Part shown: positions 25,503-44,015 of the stretch, piece by piece
Layout of the letters: the number at the start of each line of letters is the position of its first letter
Numbering within the stretch: the first letter of the stretch is position 1
NCBI GenBank assembly: GCA_947579605.1
Contig: OX388325.1
Coordinates: 11,837,572-11,901,571 of the forward strand
Direction of reading: 5' to 3'
Origin: Athripsodes cinereus
Lineage: Eukaryota; Arthropoda; Insecta; Trichoptera; Leptoceridae
DNA length: 64,000 nucleotides
The notes under the pieces: generated by a model
Told to the model about the DNA's origin: nothing
The model's input: only the letters and a program-made list of their open reading frames with translations
Databases searched by the model: none
Translations under genes and position numbers: made by a program

Positions 25503-25670
25503 CGTAATATTTGTATGAAAAATTAAAAATAATAATTGTAGTTATTTAGTAAGACATAAAAGGCTCCAGAGTGGTGAATAAACTATTGAGTGTAAATTTT
25601 GTATGAATAAAGTAAATGAGTCTGGTAAATTGACAGAACATAAAATAAGTAACAATAATGAAAAAAAATT
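25503..25670 (+). pseudogene. Decayed finger remnants after the stop of the 24669 gene
   Basis: CGTAATATTTGTATGAAAAA, then AGACATAAAAGGCTCCAGAG and GAGTGTAAATTTTGTATGAA are degenerate pieces of at least two former fingers. They show the protein was once longer. An AATAAA hexamer at 25775-25780 could serve as polyadenylation signal. Confidence 0.6.
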
Positions 25671-25974
25671 GTGAATATGATTAGTTAAACCTGAAATTAT
25701 GGATACTGTAACTTAAACCTGTGAATATTTTATACCGCCTTTATATATATAATTTTATTAAACGAATTGACAAAAATAAATCGTTTTTTAAACTGTACCA
25801 AATACTCAAATTTGTTTTTGAGATTCAACAACACTGCACTTCATTCCCGATAAATACACAGTACCTCTTGTGCTTGAATAACAAGTGTTCATAGGAGTAT
25901 CACAAAATTTTTGAAAGATAATAATAAATTACTTATTCAATTAAAATAAATAAAAATAAATTATATTTATAGTT

Positions 25975-27152
25975 TTAAAATAACTTGTATTACACGTGGG
26001 TATAGAGATGTGGCTAGTACGTAGATACCTATATTCGCTAGGTTGTAACATTCTTGATTTAAAATAACTTGTATTACACGTGGGTATAGAGATGTGGCTA
26101 GTACGTAGATACCTATATTCGCTAAGTTGTAACATTCTTGATTTAAAATAACTTGTATTACACGTGGGTATAGAGATGTGGCTAGTACGTAGATACCTAT
26201 ATTCGCTAGGTTGTAACATTCTTGATTTAAAATAACTTGTATTACACGTGGGTATAGAGATGTGGCTAGTACGTAGATACCTATATTCGCTAGGTTGTAA
26301 CATTCTTGATTTAAAATAACTTGTATTACACGTGGGTATAGAGATGCGGCTAGTACGTAGATACCTATATTCGCTAGGTTGTAACATTCTTGATTTAAAA
26401 TAACTTGTATTACACGTGGGTATAGAGATGTGGCTAGTACGTAGATACCTATATTCGCTAGGTTGTAACATTCTTGATTTAAAATAACTTGTATTACACG
26501 TGGGTATAGAGATGTGGCTAGTACGTAGATACCTATATTCGCTAGGTTGTAACATTCTTGATTTAAAATAACTTGTATTACACGTGGGTATAGAGATGTG
26601 GCTAGTACGTAGATACCTATATTCGCTAGGTTGTAACATTCTTGATTTAAAATAACTTGTATTACACGTGGGTATAGAGATGTGGCTAGTACGTAGATAC
26701 CTATATTCGCTAGGTTGTAACATTCTTGATTTAAAATAACTTGTATTACACGTGGGTATAGAGATGTGGCTAGTACGTAGATACCTATATTCGCTAGGTT
26801 GTAACATTCTTGATTTAAAATAACTTGTATTACACGTGGGTATAGAGATGTGGCTAGTACGTAGATACCTATATTCGCTAGGTTGTAACATTCTTGATTT
26901 AAAATAACTTGTATTACACGTGGGTATAGAGATGTGGCTAGTACGTAGATACCTATATTCGCTAGGTTGTAACATTCTTGATTTAAAATAACTTGTATTA
27001 CACGTGGGTATAGAGATGTGGCTAGTACGTAGATACCTATATTCGCTAGGTTGTAACATTCTTGATTTAAAATAACTTGTATTACACGTGGGTATAGAGA
27101 TGTGGCTAGTACGTAGATACCTATATTCGCTAGGTTGTAACATTCTTGATTT
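25975..27152. repeat. Minisatellite, 84-bp unit x 14, near-identical
   Basis: Fourteen head-to-tail copies at exactly 84-bp spacing. I saw single-base differences only at about 26123 (GCTAAG for GCTAGG), about 26346 (GCGGC for GTGGC) and in an end unit. Each unit contains a CACGTG palindrome (first at 25993-25998) and GGGTATAGAGATGTGGCTAG. Because 84 is divisible by three, the minus strand stays open as 28-aa repeats (KSRMLQPSEYRYLRTS...). I regard that frame as incidental. The array starts about 470 bp after the stop of the zinc-finger gene. Confidence 0.9.
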
Positions 27153-28316
27153 AATCAATAGTTGCGGTAGGATATTTTTTGTGAATACAAGTGAAATACA
27201 TGCATACATTAAGGGCCCCGTTTAGCAAAAATGGTAAAATCTTCAATTTTCAACAAATTTGATAGAAAAAGTGCCAAAACTTGTTGGCCCTCGAGAACAT
27301 ATTGATTTGATAAAAAAAAAAAAAAAAAAAATCAAATATTTATTACCAATATTAGTTTTTTTCTAAAAAATAAATAAATCGCTGACTGACGAGATATATT
27401 TAGGTACTTTTTGTTATATCAAAATACAAATTATTTGTTATACAAAGTAAATTAACAAATCAAGGGGAGGGGGGGGGGGGGAGGGCGATGATTACTGCGT
27501 ATCTGTTGATTCATCGTTGAAGTGGGGAAGTAAGTTTTTTGAATACCTGTCTCTTGTATACATTCAGAGGTAATCCGAATATATCGACGTCTGTCAGTGT
27601 ATTGTTGTAAAATGATGTACGTATGATTCCAAACAAAAACAACAAAAAAATGGAAAAATCTTTACTCGATGTTTTTGATTTTTTTTATACTTTGCCTGTT
27701 CATTGCCTGATATGTTGAGACTTTCAAACAAGTGTTATTTTTTTTTTTTACTTTCGATTTTTTTTTGGCGGCCATTTTTCTAACGTTACTATTACTTAAT
27801 TTTGCTTCAAATTTACAATTCTAAAATTGAAAATATCTCATATTCGGATCATTATTTTAGAATGAAAACAACAAGTATCATCATTCATATTTTTTATTTA
27901 CAGAGATATTTTATGTCACTATCCTCAGAAGCAATGCGGATGAATTTAAGATAGTCCTTCTTTTTCTATAACTAGTCGAACTTTGCTCTTATGTGAAAAA
28001 ATGCAAATTTTGAAACCAAATATCTAAAAAGGGACTGAAAATTTTATATAACATTAACCGTATTCTTATTGATAAGTGGCAGGAATTATATGAGTGATAT
28101 CGGAGCGGTTTTTGGGATATGGAGTTTTTCCCGCGGGCTGTTTTTGTAAAATCAAATCAATACAAAATCCGTATTTTTTTTTTGTTTGTAACCGTAGCGA
28201 AATAATTTAAAAAACATTATATTGAGTTATAATGACACTATATTTTGGTATATATTGATATTCTATTATATAATAATAATAATACTTACTTACTTACTTT
28301 CCGTGTCCATAATCAT
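27153..28316. other. No gene; pieces of dispersed and inverted repeats
   Basis: 27235-27450 matches the reverse complement of part of the hAT element 44016-44871 (about 44630-44810). 27455-27553 repeats 23573-23670 with a 14-nt G run (27468-27481). 27650-27790 is inverted relative to about 29985-30100 (ACAAGTGTTATTTTTT, TTGGCGGCC). Confidence 0.55.
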
Positions 28317-29315
28317 CTATACTCTGTCCCTCCAGTAGTTCGCAGCCAAAATGGCATTGTCATTAGCTCGCCATAGATCTTCCTCAGAGCACCCCCCTCC
28401 CATAAGCGGGCAATTCAGCAGGTGTGTCATGTTCTGGGTTTCCCCACAGTCGCACTTCACATCCTGGCCGGCCTCCAGCATTCCCCATCTGTCCAGGTTC
28501 ACCCTGCATCTTCCTACGCCTGTCCTCAGTCTGTTCAGGGATTTCCAGGTTGCATATGGTAGTTGGTGACCTGTTGGAAGTTCCTCTGTTGGTTTGGGTA
28601 GATTTTCATTTCCCAAGTGTTCTTTCCACAACTCAACTCTTCTCCCTTTGCTGGTTGAGGTTGATACCGTTGGGTTCCTGAGGAAGCTGTTTCTAGACTT
28701 GAGCCTTGAGGGCGGGGGGATGTGGCCATATAGCGGATGTCGAGGGTCATCTTGCTGTCTCCTTTTTTCCTCCTCAGAGGCTACCACTCTTCGTATATGT
28801 GGTGGTGCTATCCCAGTTAGTAATTGGTTTTTTTCCACAGGAGTAGGTCTAAGGCATCCAGTTATGAGTCTGTTAGTTTCGTTCAAAGCAACATCTACGT
28901 TTCTAGTATGACAAGATTGAGACCAAACTGGGGCCGCATACTCAGCTGCCGAGTAGCAGAGTGCAAGTCCTGAAGTTCTAAGGACAGATGGTTGTGCACC
29001 CCACTTTGTTCCGACTAGCTTTCGGAGAATATTGTTCCGAGCACAAATTTTCCCCTTGGTGTTTAGACAATGTTGCTTAAATGAGAGTGTTCTATCTAAC
29101 ACTATACCAAGGTACTTAGGGTTTTCGCAATTTTCCAGTTTCTTTCCCTCCCATGTCACGTTTAGTGTTCTCTTGGCATCCCGGTTTCTTAGATGGAAGG
29201 TACATAGTTGTGTCTTTGTTGGATTAGGTTTAAGATTATTATCCCTGTAGTATTCGGACAGTTTATTCAGGGCTCTTGACAGTTTAATTTCCACGCTCTC
29301 GAAGGTATCATCCTA
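28317..29315 (-). pseudogene. 5'-truncated non-LTR retrotransposon (jockey/CR1-like) reverse transcriptase, C-terminal 330 aa open
   Basis: On the minus strand the open frame starts just after where the catalytic YADD would be (DTFESVEIKLSRAL...). It keeps the thumb motif LKPNPTKTQ and YLGIVLDRTLSF. It continues to a C-terminal CDCGETQNMTHLLNCPL box (C-x-C...H-x4-C), typical of insect jockey/CR1-like polymerases. The palm catalytic residues and endonuclease are missing, cut by another retroposon at 29316. On the minus strand the stop is followed by an AAGTAAGTAAGTA and TATTATTATT tail, as expected for a target-primed insertion. No frameshift lies within 325 codons, so the copy is fairly young. 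Confidence 0.75.
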
Positions 29316-29455
29316 AAATAATAATAAACTTTATTGTACAAAATATATGGATACAAATGATGAAGATACATGGTATAAACGAATAATTTTGCACAATGGG
29401 CGAGTTTATCGCAGGGACGCGATATCTTCCAACTAACCCAAATATATTTAAATAA
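29316..29455. mobile_element. Short retroposon tail (AATAAACTTTATT...CTTCCAACTAACCCA family)
   Basis: It begins AATAATAATAAACTTTATTG and ends ATATCTTCCAACTAACCCA. Related pieces lie at about 23965, 33585 and 39585. It abuts the truncated polymerase at 29315. Confidence 0.5.
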
Positions 29456-30325
29456 ATGCAAAAAAAATCATCTCAAGGTCATTATATGTTTTATGAAAAA
29501 AAGTGATTTTTACACGAAATTTTTAAATATATTAAAGTAATAATCACAATTGATTTTTTTCATGTGAATAAATACTTTACAGTACTATCAGACAAAGAAA
29601 TATGGAATGTCCAAAAGTAAAGCAAATTTTTTTATAATTAAAATAATGACACCCCTTTGACCCAAAAATCAATATTTTAAGACTGTATATCTAAAAACCG
29701 GTTGATTTATTTTTCATAAAAATTTGAAAATAGCATAAACTTATTACAGTTAATAAACCACAAAAATTATTTTTATGTAGTCCAAGTGGTTTTTAAAATA
29801 TGATGTTTTGAAATTTCCATACAAAATACAATCCTAGTACGGTTCACGTTTCCCCTATACTGCCTATTCATTTCAAATATATATTTTGTACTTAAAATAT
29901 ATATTTTTAAATTATCTCGACATGTTAATAAATAAAAAAGATACAACAATTTTTCTAAAGATCTATTTTCATTAAAAATCACCCACGGCACGTTAGAAAA
30001 AGGCCGCCAAAAAAAAATTCGAAAGTAAAAAAAAAATAACACTTGTTTGAAAGTCTCAACATATCAGGCAATTAACAGGCAAAGTATAAAAAAAATCTAA
30101 GGCATTGAGCAACATGGTCTGGTTGTTTTGAACATGAAATAGCCGTACATTATTGTATTTAGAGGTCTTCGTAGTCCTGCATTTGTATTCGTAACTGGCA
30201 TTTGGAAGTTTATCCTACTACTACTATAGTGATGGCAAACTTTTATTTCATGCCTTTCTCTTGTCTTGTAACCAATAAACTGGATAATACAAAAATTGTT
30301 GAGTGTGATGGGTGTCTTTTTTTTT
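29456..30325. other. No gene; inverted homology to 27650-27790
   Basis: 29985-30100 is the inverse of 27650-27790. The rest is AT-rich. A short frame at 29773-30042(-) spans this repeat and is not considered a gene. Confidence 0.45.
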
Positions 30326-30498
30326 AATTTATAAATTACAAGTTATTTGTTTTACAAAATATTTAAAATAATGTGACATATGTTTCGGCTGCAATGCCAT
30401 AATCATAATCATACAGTATGATTATGGCATTGCAGCCGAAACATATGTCACATTATTTTAAATATTTTGTAAAACAAATAAATTGTAATTTATAAATT
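30326..30498. repeat. Long near-perfect palindrome, about 85-bp arms
   Basis: The left arm contains GTGACATATGTTTCGGCTGC and AATGCCATAATCATAATCATA. The right arm is its inverse from about 30415, apart from a 6-nt length difference near the centre. Loop CAG. It would form a stable hairpin in either strand or transcript. Confidence 0.75.
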
Positions 30499-31384
30499 AA
30501 AATTATGGAGTTTTACAAGTTGTGCCTAAATAAAATCATAGAGTGATGTGTGTCATTCGTCCTTCCTCTCTGTTTCTTTTGTTAACAAAATCAAATATTG
30601 TACTAAAGACGTGGTACTAAGGGGACTCTTTACATCATTCTAGTGCTGAAAAATGTATTATTATTTATGTTCACATTTATATATTAAGCAACCTTTTTCC
30701 TCGATTTCCATTTTTTTGTCTCGCTTTTGATGCCTTACTGCTTTGTTTTCTTTCATGTATTCTTTTTATGTTATTTTGTTCTTATTATCCTGTATAATTA
30801 TGATGAACCCAAGTGTCCCGTAAGGGTCCTATGGGGAATGATTTGCAATAAACAATACATATTTTTAACCTTAATCTCTTTGAGGATAGAGATTTTCGTT
30901 TAAGATTTAGAGATCAGAATGATTAGATGTTTGTGTCCCGAGTGAAGCAATGTAAAACATGCACTAGTATTAAACATAGCTAATAAACATATTATTTTAT
31001 TTGTATAAGCACGTAGATATATACATAATATGTTATAATCAAACACTCTTCAGATAACTGCTTTATACTTGTGATCCCATATAGAAACAGAATGTATAAA
31101 CTAGTAAAAACTAGATATATTGTGTTATAATATTATTATTACTCAAACTGTAGGTACCACGTTGCAGCAACGAGGCATAACAACCAATACCTACATAACA
31201 ATATTATTATTATTGGTTATTCTGAATAAATATTGTAATATTGTGTGCTCACGCTGATAATGAATTTTATAAATCATAGGTACTTTGTACTTATATAATT
31301 ATTATTTTATACATCATTTTCAGGAGGTGTGTTTGTGTGTAGTTTTTTTTAAGACTAGATTTAGCTTTCCCTAACCATACCCAC
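30499..31384. other. No feature recognised (AT-rich)
   Basis: Only low-complexity AT and no coding frame. An AATAAA-type context at about 30848 follows a GGGTCCTATGGGGAATGATT block that may be a retroposon 3' end. Confidence 0.35.
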
Positions 31385-31386
31385 TA

Positions 31387-31515
31387 GACAAACCGCACTT
31401 GGCGATCGACTACATTTCGACAATAACCGCAACAATATCGCATAATATTACACGGTACATTGTAGGTAGGTTGTCGAAAAATTCGTCAGTAGTCGATCGT
31501 CAAATGTGGTTTGTC
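31387..31515. mobile_element. TA-flanked foldback MITE (GACAAACCGCACTTGGCGAT family), copy 1
   Basis: The inverted ends are GACAAACCGCACTTGGCGAT and ATCGTCAAATGTGGTTTGTC, flanked by TA on both sides. A second copy at 42808-43085 has a SINE inside. Confidence 0.65.
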
Positions 31516-31886
31516 TAGGCACCCATTACAAGACAATCATAGGTAAAGGTGGGTGTGTAATTATTATTATTATCTAATTAGCTCTTTGACAAAAGAGCTT
31601 ACTTAGAATCATTTTTCTAAGAGAAGGCAACGGCGCAGAAAATACGGTTCTTCCCACTATGAAAGTTTTGTGCCATATTTTTACTCTCGGTTAAATTACA
31701 CAAAAGAAAAACGGTAGTTTTTTCGTTTAGCCCGAAAGTTTAGTCCGAAATTTTGTATAATACTTTGAGAAAATATCCAACTCATATCCTAAGATCTTCA
31801 TTTGCTCGCAACTTTTTAAATTTAATGTAAGAATATGAGCAGAAAGCCCAAATTTGTCAAATTAAGATAATATCTATTCTGCACAT

Positions 31887-32065
31887 AGACATACTAGACT
31901 TGCAGCGCGGTACATTTATTCGGAATTTTTGCGTTCCAACATCGATGTCCTTCAAGCATTAGCAATGTATTGTCTTACAACCAACGTCAGTTTAAAACTG
32001 CAAGCAAAATTTGATCGGCCGATTGACCGATTTTTTCTTTGAATTACCGATCAAGTATAATATCT
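31887..32065 (+). repeat. Dispersed repeat (TAGACTTGCAGCGCGG... family)
   Basis: It matches about 22146-22325. Its first 25 bases also recur at about 11020-11045 and, on the other strand, at 43850-43875. No coding potential. Confidence 0.55.
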
Positions 32066-32720
32066 TTGATTCTGACCCACCAATCCTTGGTATCATGGCA
32101 GACGTCTGTCAAGGTCACTGATCACAGCCATTTGCAGAATGCGGTTTGGTCACTGCAGACTCCAGAGCCATCTCTTCAGAATAAATATGGCCTCTCCACC
32201 ACTGTGCGAGTGCGGACTAGACGACGAGACAATATGGAGCATGTATTTTTCGGCTGCCCAATTTTGGATGCTTTTAATCTTTATCTCGACCTACAACTAG
32301 TGTTGTGGAATTCTCAAGAAATAATTTTTGGAGAAATTTACCGAGAAATTTCTCGGTTGTTGAGACAATTTATCACCAATATTGCTACAATTAAAGTTAG
32401 TCAATACCGGATATTTTTTCATATATTTTGTAGGGGAACTCCGCCGCATTATCGCCAATAAATAATAGGGGAATCCCCATGGGAAAAAATCAGAGAAATT
32501 TCTCTTCAATCAGAGGAGAAATTCTCGGAGAAATTTCTCGTTCTCGAGAAATTTCTCCGGAGAATTTTCTCTACTCACATCACTACCTACAACACAATAC
32601 AAGACATCTCATATCCCCTTAATATATCACACCTTCTGTCCCTAGGACGTGTGGAGATTTATAGAAGATTGTTGAAGTTTATCCGAAAAAACTGTATAGT
32701 GTTATAAATTTCCAAAATCC
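32066..32720 (+). pseudogene. Non-LTR retrotransposon polymerase C-terminal relic, frameshifted and split by a hAT MITE
   Basis: It shows CECGLDDET in one frame and MEHVFFGCP in another. Together these are the C-x-C...H-x4-C box found at polymerase C-termini. A one-base shift separates them near 32225. Coding-like sequence resumes after the MITE 32298-32585 (LGRVEIYRRL-like). Confidence 0.6.
32298..32585. mobile_element. hAT-like MITE (TAGTGTTGTGGAATTC family), copy 2, perfect 8-bp TSD
   Basis: The ends are TAGTGTTGTGGAATTCTC and inverted TAGTGATGTGAGTAG. The flanking CCTACAAC repeats are identical (32290-32297, 32586-32593). The interior is palindromic GAGAAATTTCTC. Inserted into the polymerase relic. 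Confidence 0.85.
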
Positions 32721-33784
32721 AAAGACACCACAATATTCTAAATCGACATTTTTTTTCAGGAATAAGACGATTGGCACAAATCAGCCCATGGAGGTTGAGT
32801 TGCCTTGTATAAAAAAAAAAAAAATATCATACGTGTATTCGAACCATAGATTTTTATATACATTCGAACTTGTCATTAACTTGATATTTGCGTTGACATT
32901 CAATCAAATCAAGAGATTTGATACACAAATACCTACTGCTATTAACTTATTTTGTGTTAGTGACACAGTTAAATTATTATTTAGAATGTCAGAGGAATTT
33001 AAAAAGCTAGTATTTTACTGTATCAAGTAAACACTTGACGATAAAATGTCGGATCTCAAACAAATGCTGAATGCGAAACTAACCTTAAATTATTTTAATG
33101 ATAAATACTATTTTCCAATGAATTTCACAAAAGTTGATAAGACCTTTTCAGTGAAATGTTTATTCAAGATAAAATCCGGACTTTACAGCACGTATCGTTA
33201 AAAGAGAAAGACAAAAGTAGTTCTATTTATGAATTTCCCGCCTGGTTTTCCTTCGTATGGCATTCCGCCATTTAGTTTTGACGAAAATTTAAATTTTTAA
33301 CTTGGTTCTTTCTAATCGTCATATTTTTTTGTCGATATTTCTATTATATTTGTCCCGTTTTTCCAATTTGACAATTGGTGTGAGCGAGATAGATAAATTG
33401 AAACATTTTTACCAACCATACTTAATACGTTAATGCTACAATTAAGTTTCAATTTACGCATAAATAATTTTATTGTCGGAGATATATATATGTAAACACT
33501 TTAATAATTTAAAAAGGTATAAGTAGACATAAATTAAGGGCGTACTTATTATTTTATGGGGAGTCTTAGCTCATTAAATAAAAAAATAATTATTTTATCG
33601 CAGAAGCGCGATATCTTCCAACTAACCCATTTGTGTTTCTTCGCAGCAATATTTATTATTTAAGTTCTCTACTTTAGGTATATAATGGTTTGACTTTTTC
33701 TACCACGCATTTTGAATTTGAGAATATATCGAACTTTTGATGTTGGACCCACTTATCATTTATTTAGATCACAGGTTTTTCAAA
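32721..33784. other. No gene recognised; retroposon tail at about 33585-33632
   Basis: A short frame at 32788-33030 has no recognisable domain. CGCAGAAGCGCGATATCTTC and CAACTAACCCA at 33600-33630 belong to the tail family seen at 29316. Confidence 0.4.
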
Positions 33785-33962
33785 CAGCAGGGTTACTCTT
33801 GACAAAATCTAAAACCGATCTTAATCTTAGAAGCGACTAACGAAAATAAGTGCATACCAATCTCGCGGTAGCGGTAGCGAGGTATTTTTGACCATAGTCC
33901 CTTTGCGCGTCGTATGATTAAGATCAAGACTAGATTAAGATTGTGTCAAGGGTAACCCTGCT
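33785..33962. mobile_element. Foldback MITE (CAGCAGGG family), copy 6
   Basis: The termini are nearly perfect: CAGCAGGGTTACTCTTGACA at the left and TGTCAAGGGTAACCCTGCTG at the right. The best-preserved ends of the family in this window. Confidence 0.75.
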
Positions 33963-33987
33963 GGTTTAGAAATTTTGTTCAGTGTGT

Positions 33988-34122
33988 GCAAAATTAAATT
34001 GAACTTCTAGAGGTGTAAAATTAAATTCAACTTCTAGAGGTGTAAAATTAAATTGAACTTCTAGAGGTACAAAATTAAATTCAATTTCTAGAGGTGCAAA
34101 ATTAAATTCAACTTCTAGTGGT
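33988..34122. repeat. 27-bp tandem repeat x 5
   Basis: The unit is GTAAAATTAAATTCAACTTC plus TAGAGGT, five copies with a few substitutions. On the minus strand it reads as a 9-aa repeat (TPLEVEFNF and variants) within a 97-codon frame at 33966-34259. Substitutions change residues conservatively (E/Q, V/I, T/A/V), but there is no other evidence of a gene. Confidence 0.8.
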
Positions 34123-34535
34123 GTAAAATGAGTGAAATTAGCATCTCGACTCATAGGGGGCATAAGGTATACATAATATTTTGTTCTTATCTCACTGGTA
34201 CAAAAGTCGAAACAGTCCACGGTTAATAAAAACCAATACAATGTCATACATCCAGACACTTGTCTTGTATCATTCTATAAGTGATCACAACTTGTGAATT
34301 GAATAAATGTTTTTAAGTAACAGTACAAAAAGCTAAGTGTTGAAAAAGTTGACCGTTCTTACGTGCTAAGTATAGAACGCTGATATATTATAGTTTTTTT
34401 AAATAAAAAATGTTCCAAACAATTAGTCTATGACTATTCTCTCAGTGATTGTAAACATTTTAAAGTTTGTGTGTGTTTAAAATAAATAGACTCGTTTTTT
34501 TTATTATTATTATGTTAATTTTTCACGAAAACAGA

Positions 34536-42378
<7,843 letters not shown>

Positions 42379-42570
42379 TATCTCTATTATTATTTAAAAG
42401 CACTTATATCAAATGTTTTGTTTTTTGATTATAGACTAATTTATTAAATTTCAATTTTTCTGAGATTAACTCAGCTCTACAGATCGGAAAGGATCCTGGC
42501 TTTCCACAGACAAGTGGACAGTCTTATTATGTATAATATTTCATTACTTGACTAAATGTATAAGAATGGT
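42379..42570 (+). other. 3' flank / probable 3'UTR of the GLIS-like gene
   Basis: AT-rich, non-coding. No canonical AATAAA was found close to the stop, so the 3'UTR may extend into the hairpin that follows. Confidence 0.35.
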
Positions 42571-42745
42571 AATGCAATTTGAAACAAGTGTTCCTTTCTA
42601 CTATTGTTTGTTAATTCGCAGAGAGACGTCTTTCGACTTATAAGGTCATTATCAATCTGATTGATAATGACCTTATAAGTCGAAAGACGTCTCTCTGCGA
42701 ATTAATAAACAATAGTAGAAAGGAACACTTGTTTCAAATTGCATT
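42571..42745. repeat. Near-perfect palindrome, 86-bp arms, 3-nt loop
   Basis: The left arm 42571-42656 includes GTTCCTTTCTACTATTGTTT and GAGAGACGTCTTTCGACTTA. The right arm 42660-42745 is its inverse with about one mismatch. It lies 193 bp after the stop codon of the GLIS-like gene. Probably a foldback MITE. Confidence 0.85.
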
Positions 42746-42807
42746 ATTATGGAATTCTACTACGTGTGCACCGATACAATTAATATAAGAATGGTCCTGG
42801 GACCGTA

Positions 42808-43085
42808 GACAAACTGTACTTAGCAATCGACTACTGGCGATATTTTCAACAATCTACCTACATGTACCGTGTATATATATTGTTAAAAAGATATATCTGG
42901 GTTTTGTTTATTATAAACCCAAATACAACCTTATACACCTTTCACAGTAAGCTACTAAAAGCTTGTGTCGTTAAAGGGGTTTACGAGGCCGAGACTCTAC
43001 CTCCAGGCTACCGAGGAACTCTGCGTTATTTTTGCGGTTATAGTCGAAAATTCGTTTGTAGTCGATCGCCAAGTGTGTGTTTGTC
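42808..43085. mobile_element. TA-flanked foldback MITE (GACAAAC family), copy 2, with nested SINE
   Basis: The ends GACAAACTGTACTTAGCAAT and GATCGCCAAGTGTGTGTTTGTC pair as in 31387-31515. A family-B SINE copy (about 42884-43020), missing its box B region, interrupts it. Confidence 0.65.
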
Positions 43086-43273
43086 TAGGGGGCTGATCGT
43101 CTTTCGTTTTGGACCCGTTATGGAACGTCAGTCAGTTTAATTCATTTATATTTTATGACATTTATTAATTTAATTGCTGTTCTCTCGTGCAAATTGCAAA
43201 ATACAGTAAATTGTAATATAGTCAGTCCTGCAGAGGGTTAATAAATATAATTTTAAATTGAAATCTTATTGAT

Positions 43274-43414
43274 ATTGTTTCGGCATGTTTAATTATCGAT
43301 TAATCATCGTGTTAGGGTGTATTGTTTCGGCATGTTTAACTATCGATTAATCATCGTGTTAGGGTGTATTGTTTCGGCATGTTTAATTATCGATTAATCA
43401 TCGTGTTAGGGTAT
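43274..43414 (+). repeat. 47-bp tandem repeat x 3
   Basis: The unit is ATTGTTTCGGCATGTTTAAT plus TATCGATTAATCATCGTGTT and AGGGTGT. Copies start at 43274, 43321 and 43368 and differ at two positions. Confidence 0.85.
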
Positions 43415-43849
43415 CTATAGAATTATTTATCAATGAAGATTTGACTACAGGTATTTGGAAATAATAATTTTATTATTAAAAAAAAATATGTGTGTTTTTT
43501 TTACATTTTTTATATGTGTGATATTTATTCTAGTCTTTACACTTAGTTAGCTTTATTACAGTAGGTATAAGTTTTTTTTATTTATTAATATTTGAGATAA
43601 ACAATAATGAATATATTATATTGTATACTATGTAAATTTATTAAAAATCAATATATATACCGAAGTGTTTTTATACAACGCATAATCCCTGAGCTTATTG
43701 CAAAACATTGATGAGAGACCAGACTCCACCCGGATATCTCAGGAGTTGTGAACTCCTATTTATCCGCATAATTAAACCAGAATTCGTCCTCACGGGCGAG
43801 TCATTGAGGAGGTCTGAAGGACCAATCGTCTAGAACAAAAAATCAGAAA
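43415..43849. other. No gene recognised
   Basis: AT-rich. 43730-43770 (GATATCTCAGGAGTTGTGAA) is the inverse of a piece at about 35460-35505. Confidence 0.4.
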
Positions 43850-44015
43850 AAATGTACCGCGCTGCAAGTCTAGTACATATGTATATACCTACACGAAGAT
43901 GCGCGGTCGGGAGTACCGCACGCTCTCGCCATTGTTTTGCCGAATATTTGGTTATTCGGCACAACATGATCTTGCATAATGTTCGGTATTCGGCAAATAC
44001 ACTATTCGTTGCATC

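Noticed and set aside
25975..27152. CRISPR-like array
   Set aside because: Units are contiguous and near-identical with no variable spacers, and the genome is eukaryotic. It is a minisatellite.
25941..27209. 422-codon minus-strand frame over the minisatellite as a repeat protein gene
   Set aside because: The frame is open only because an 84-bp unit without a stop is repeated. There is no signal, domain, splice context or non-repeat coding flank.
28351..29250. Plus-strand frames at 28351-28911 and 29032
   Set aside because: Antisense of the non-LTR polymerase frame 28317-29294.
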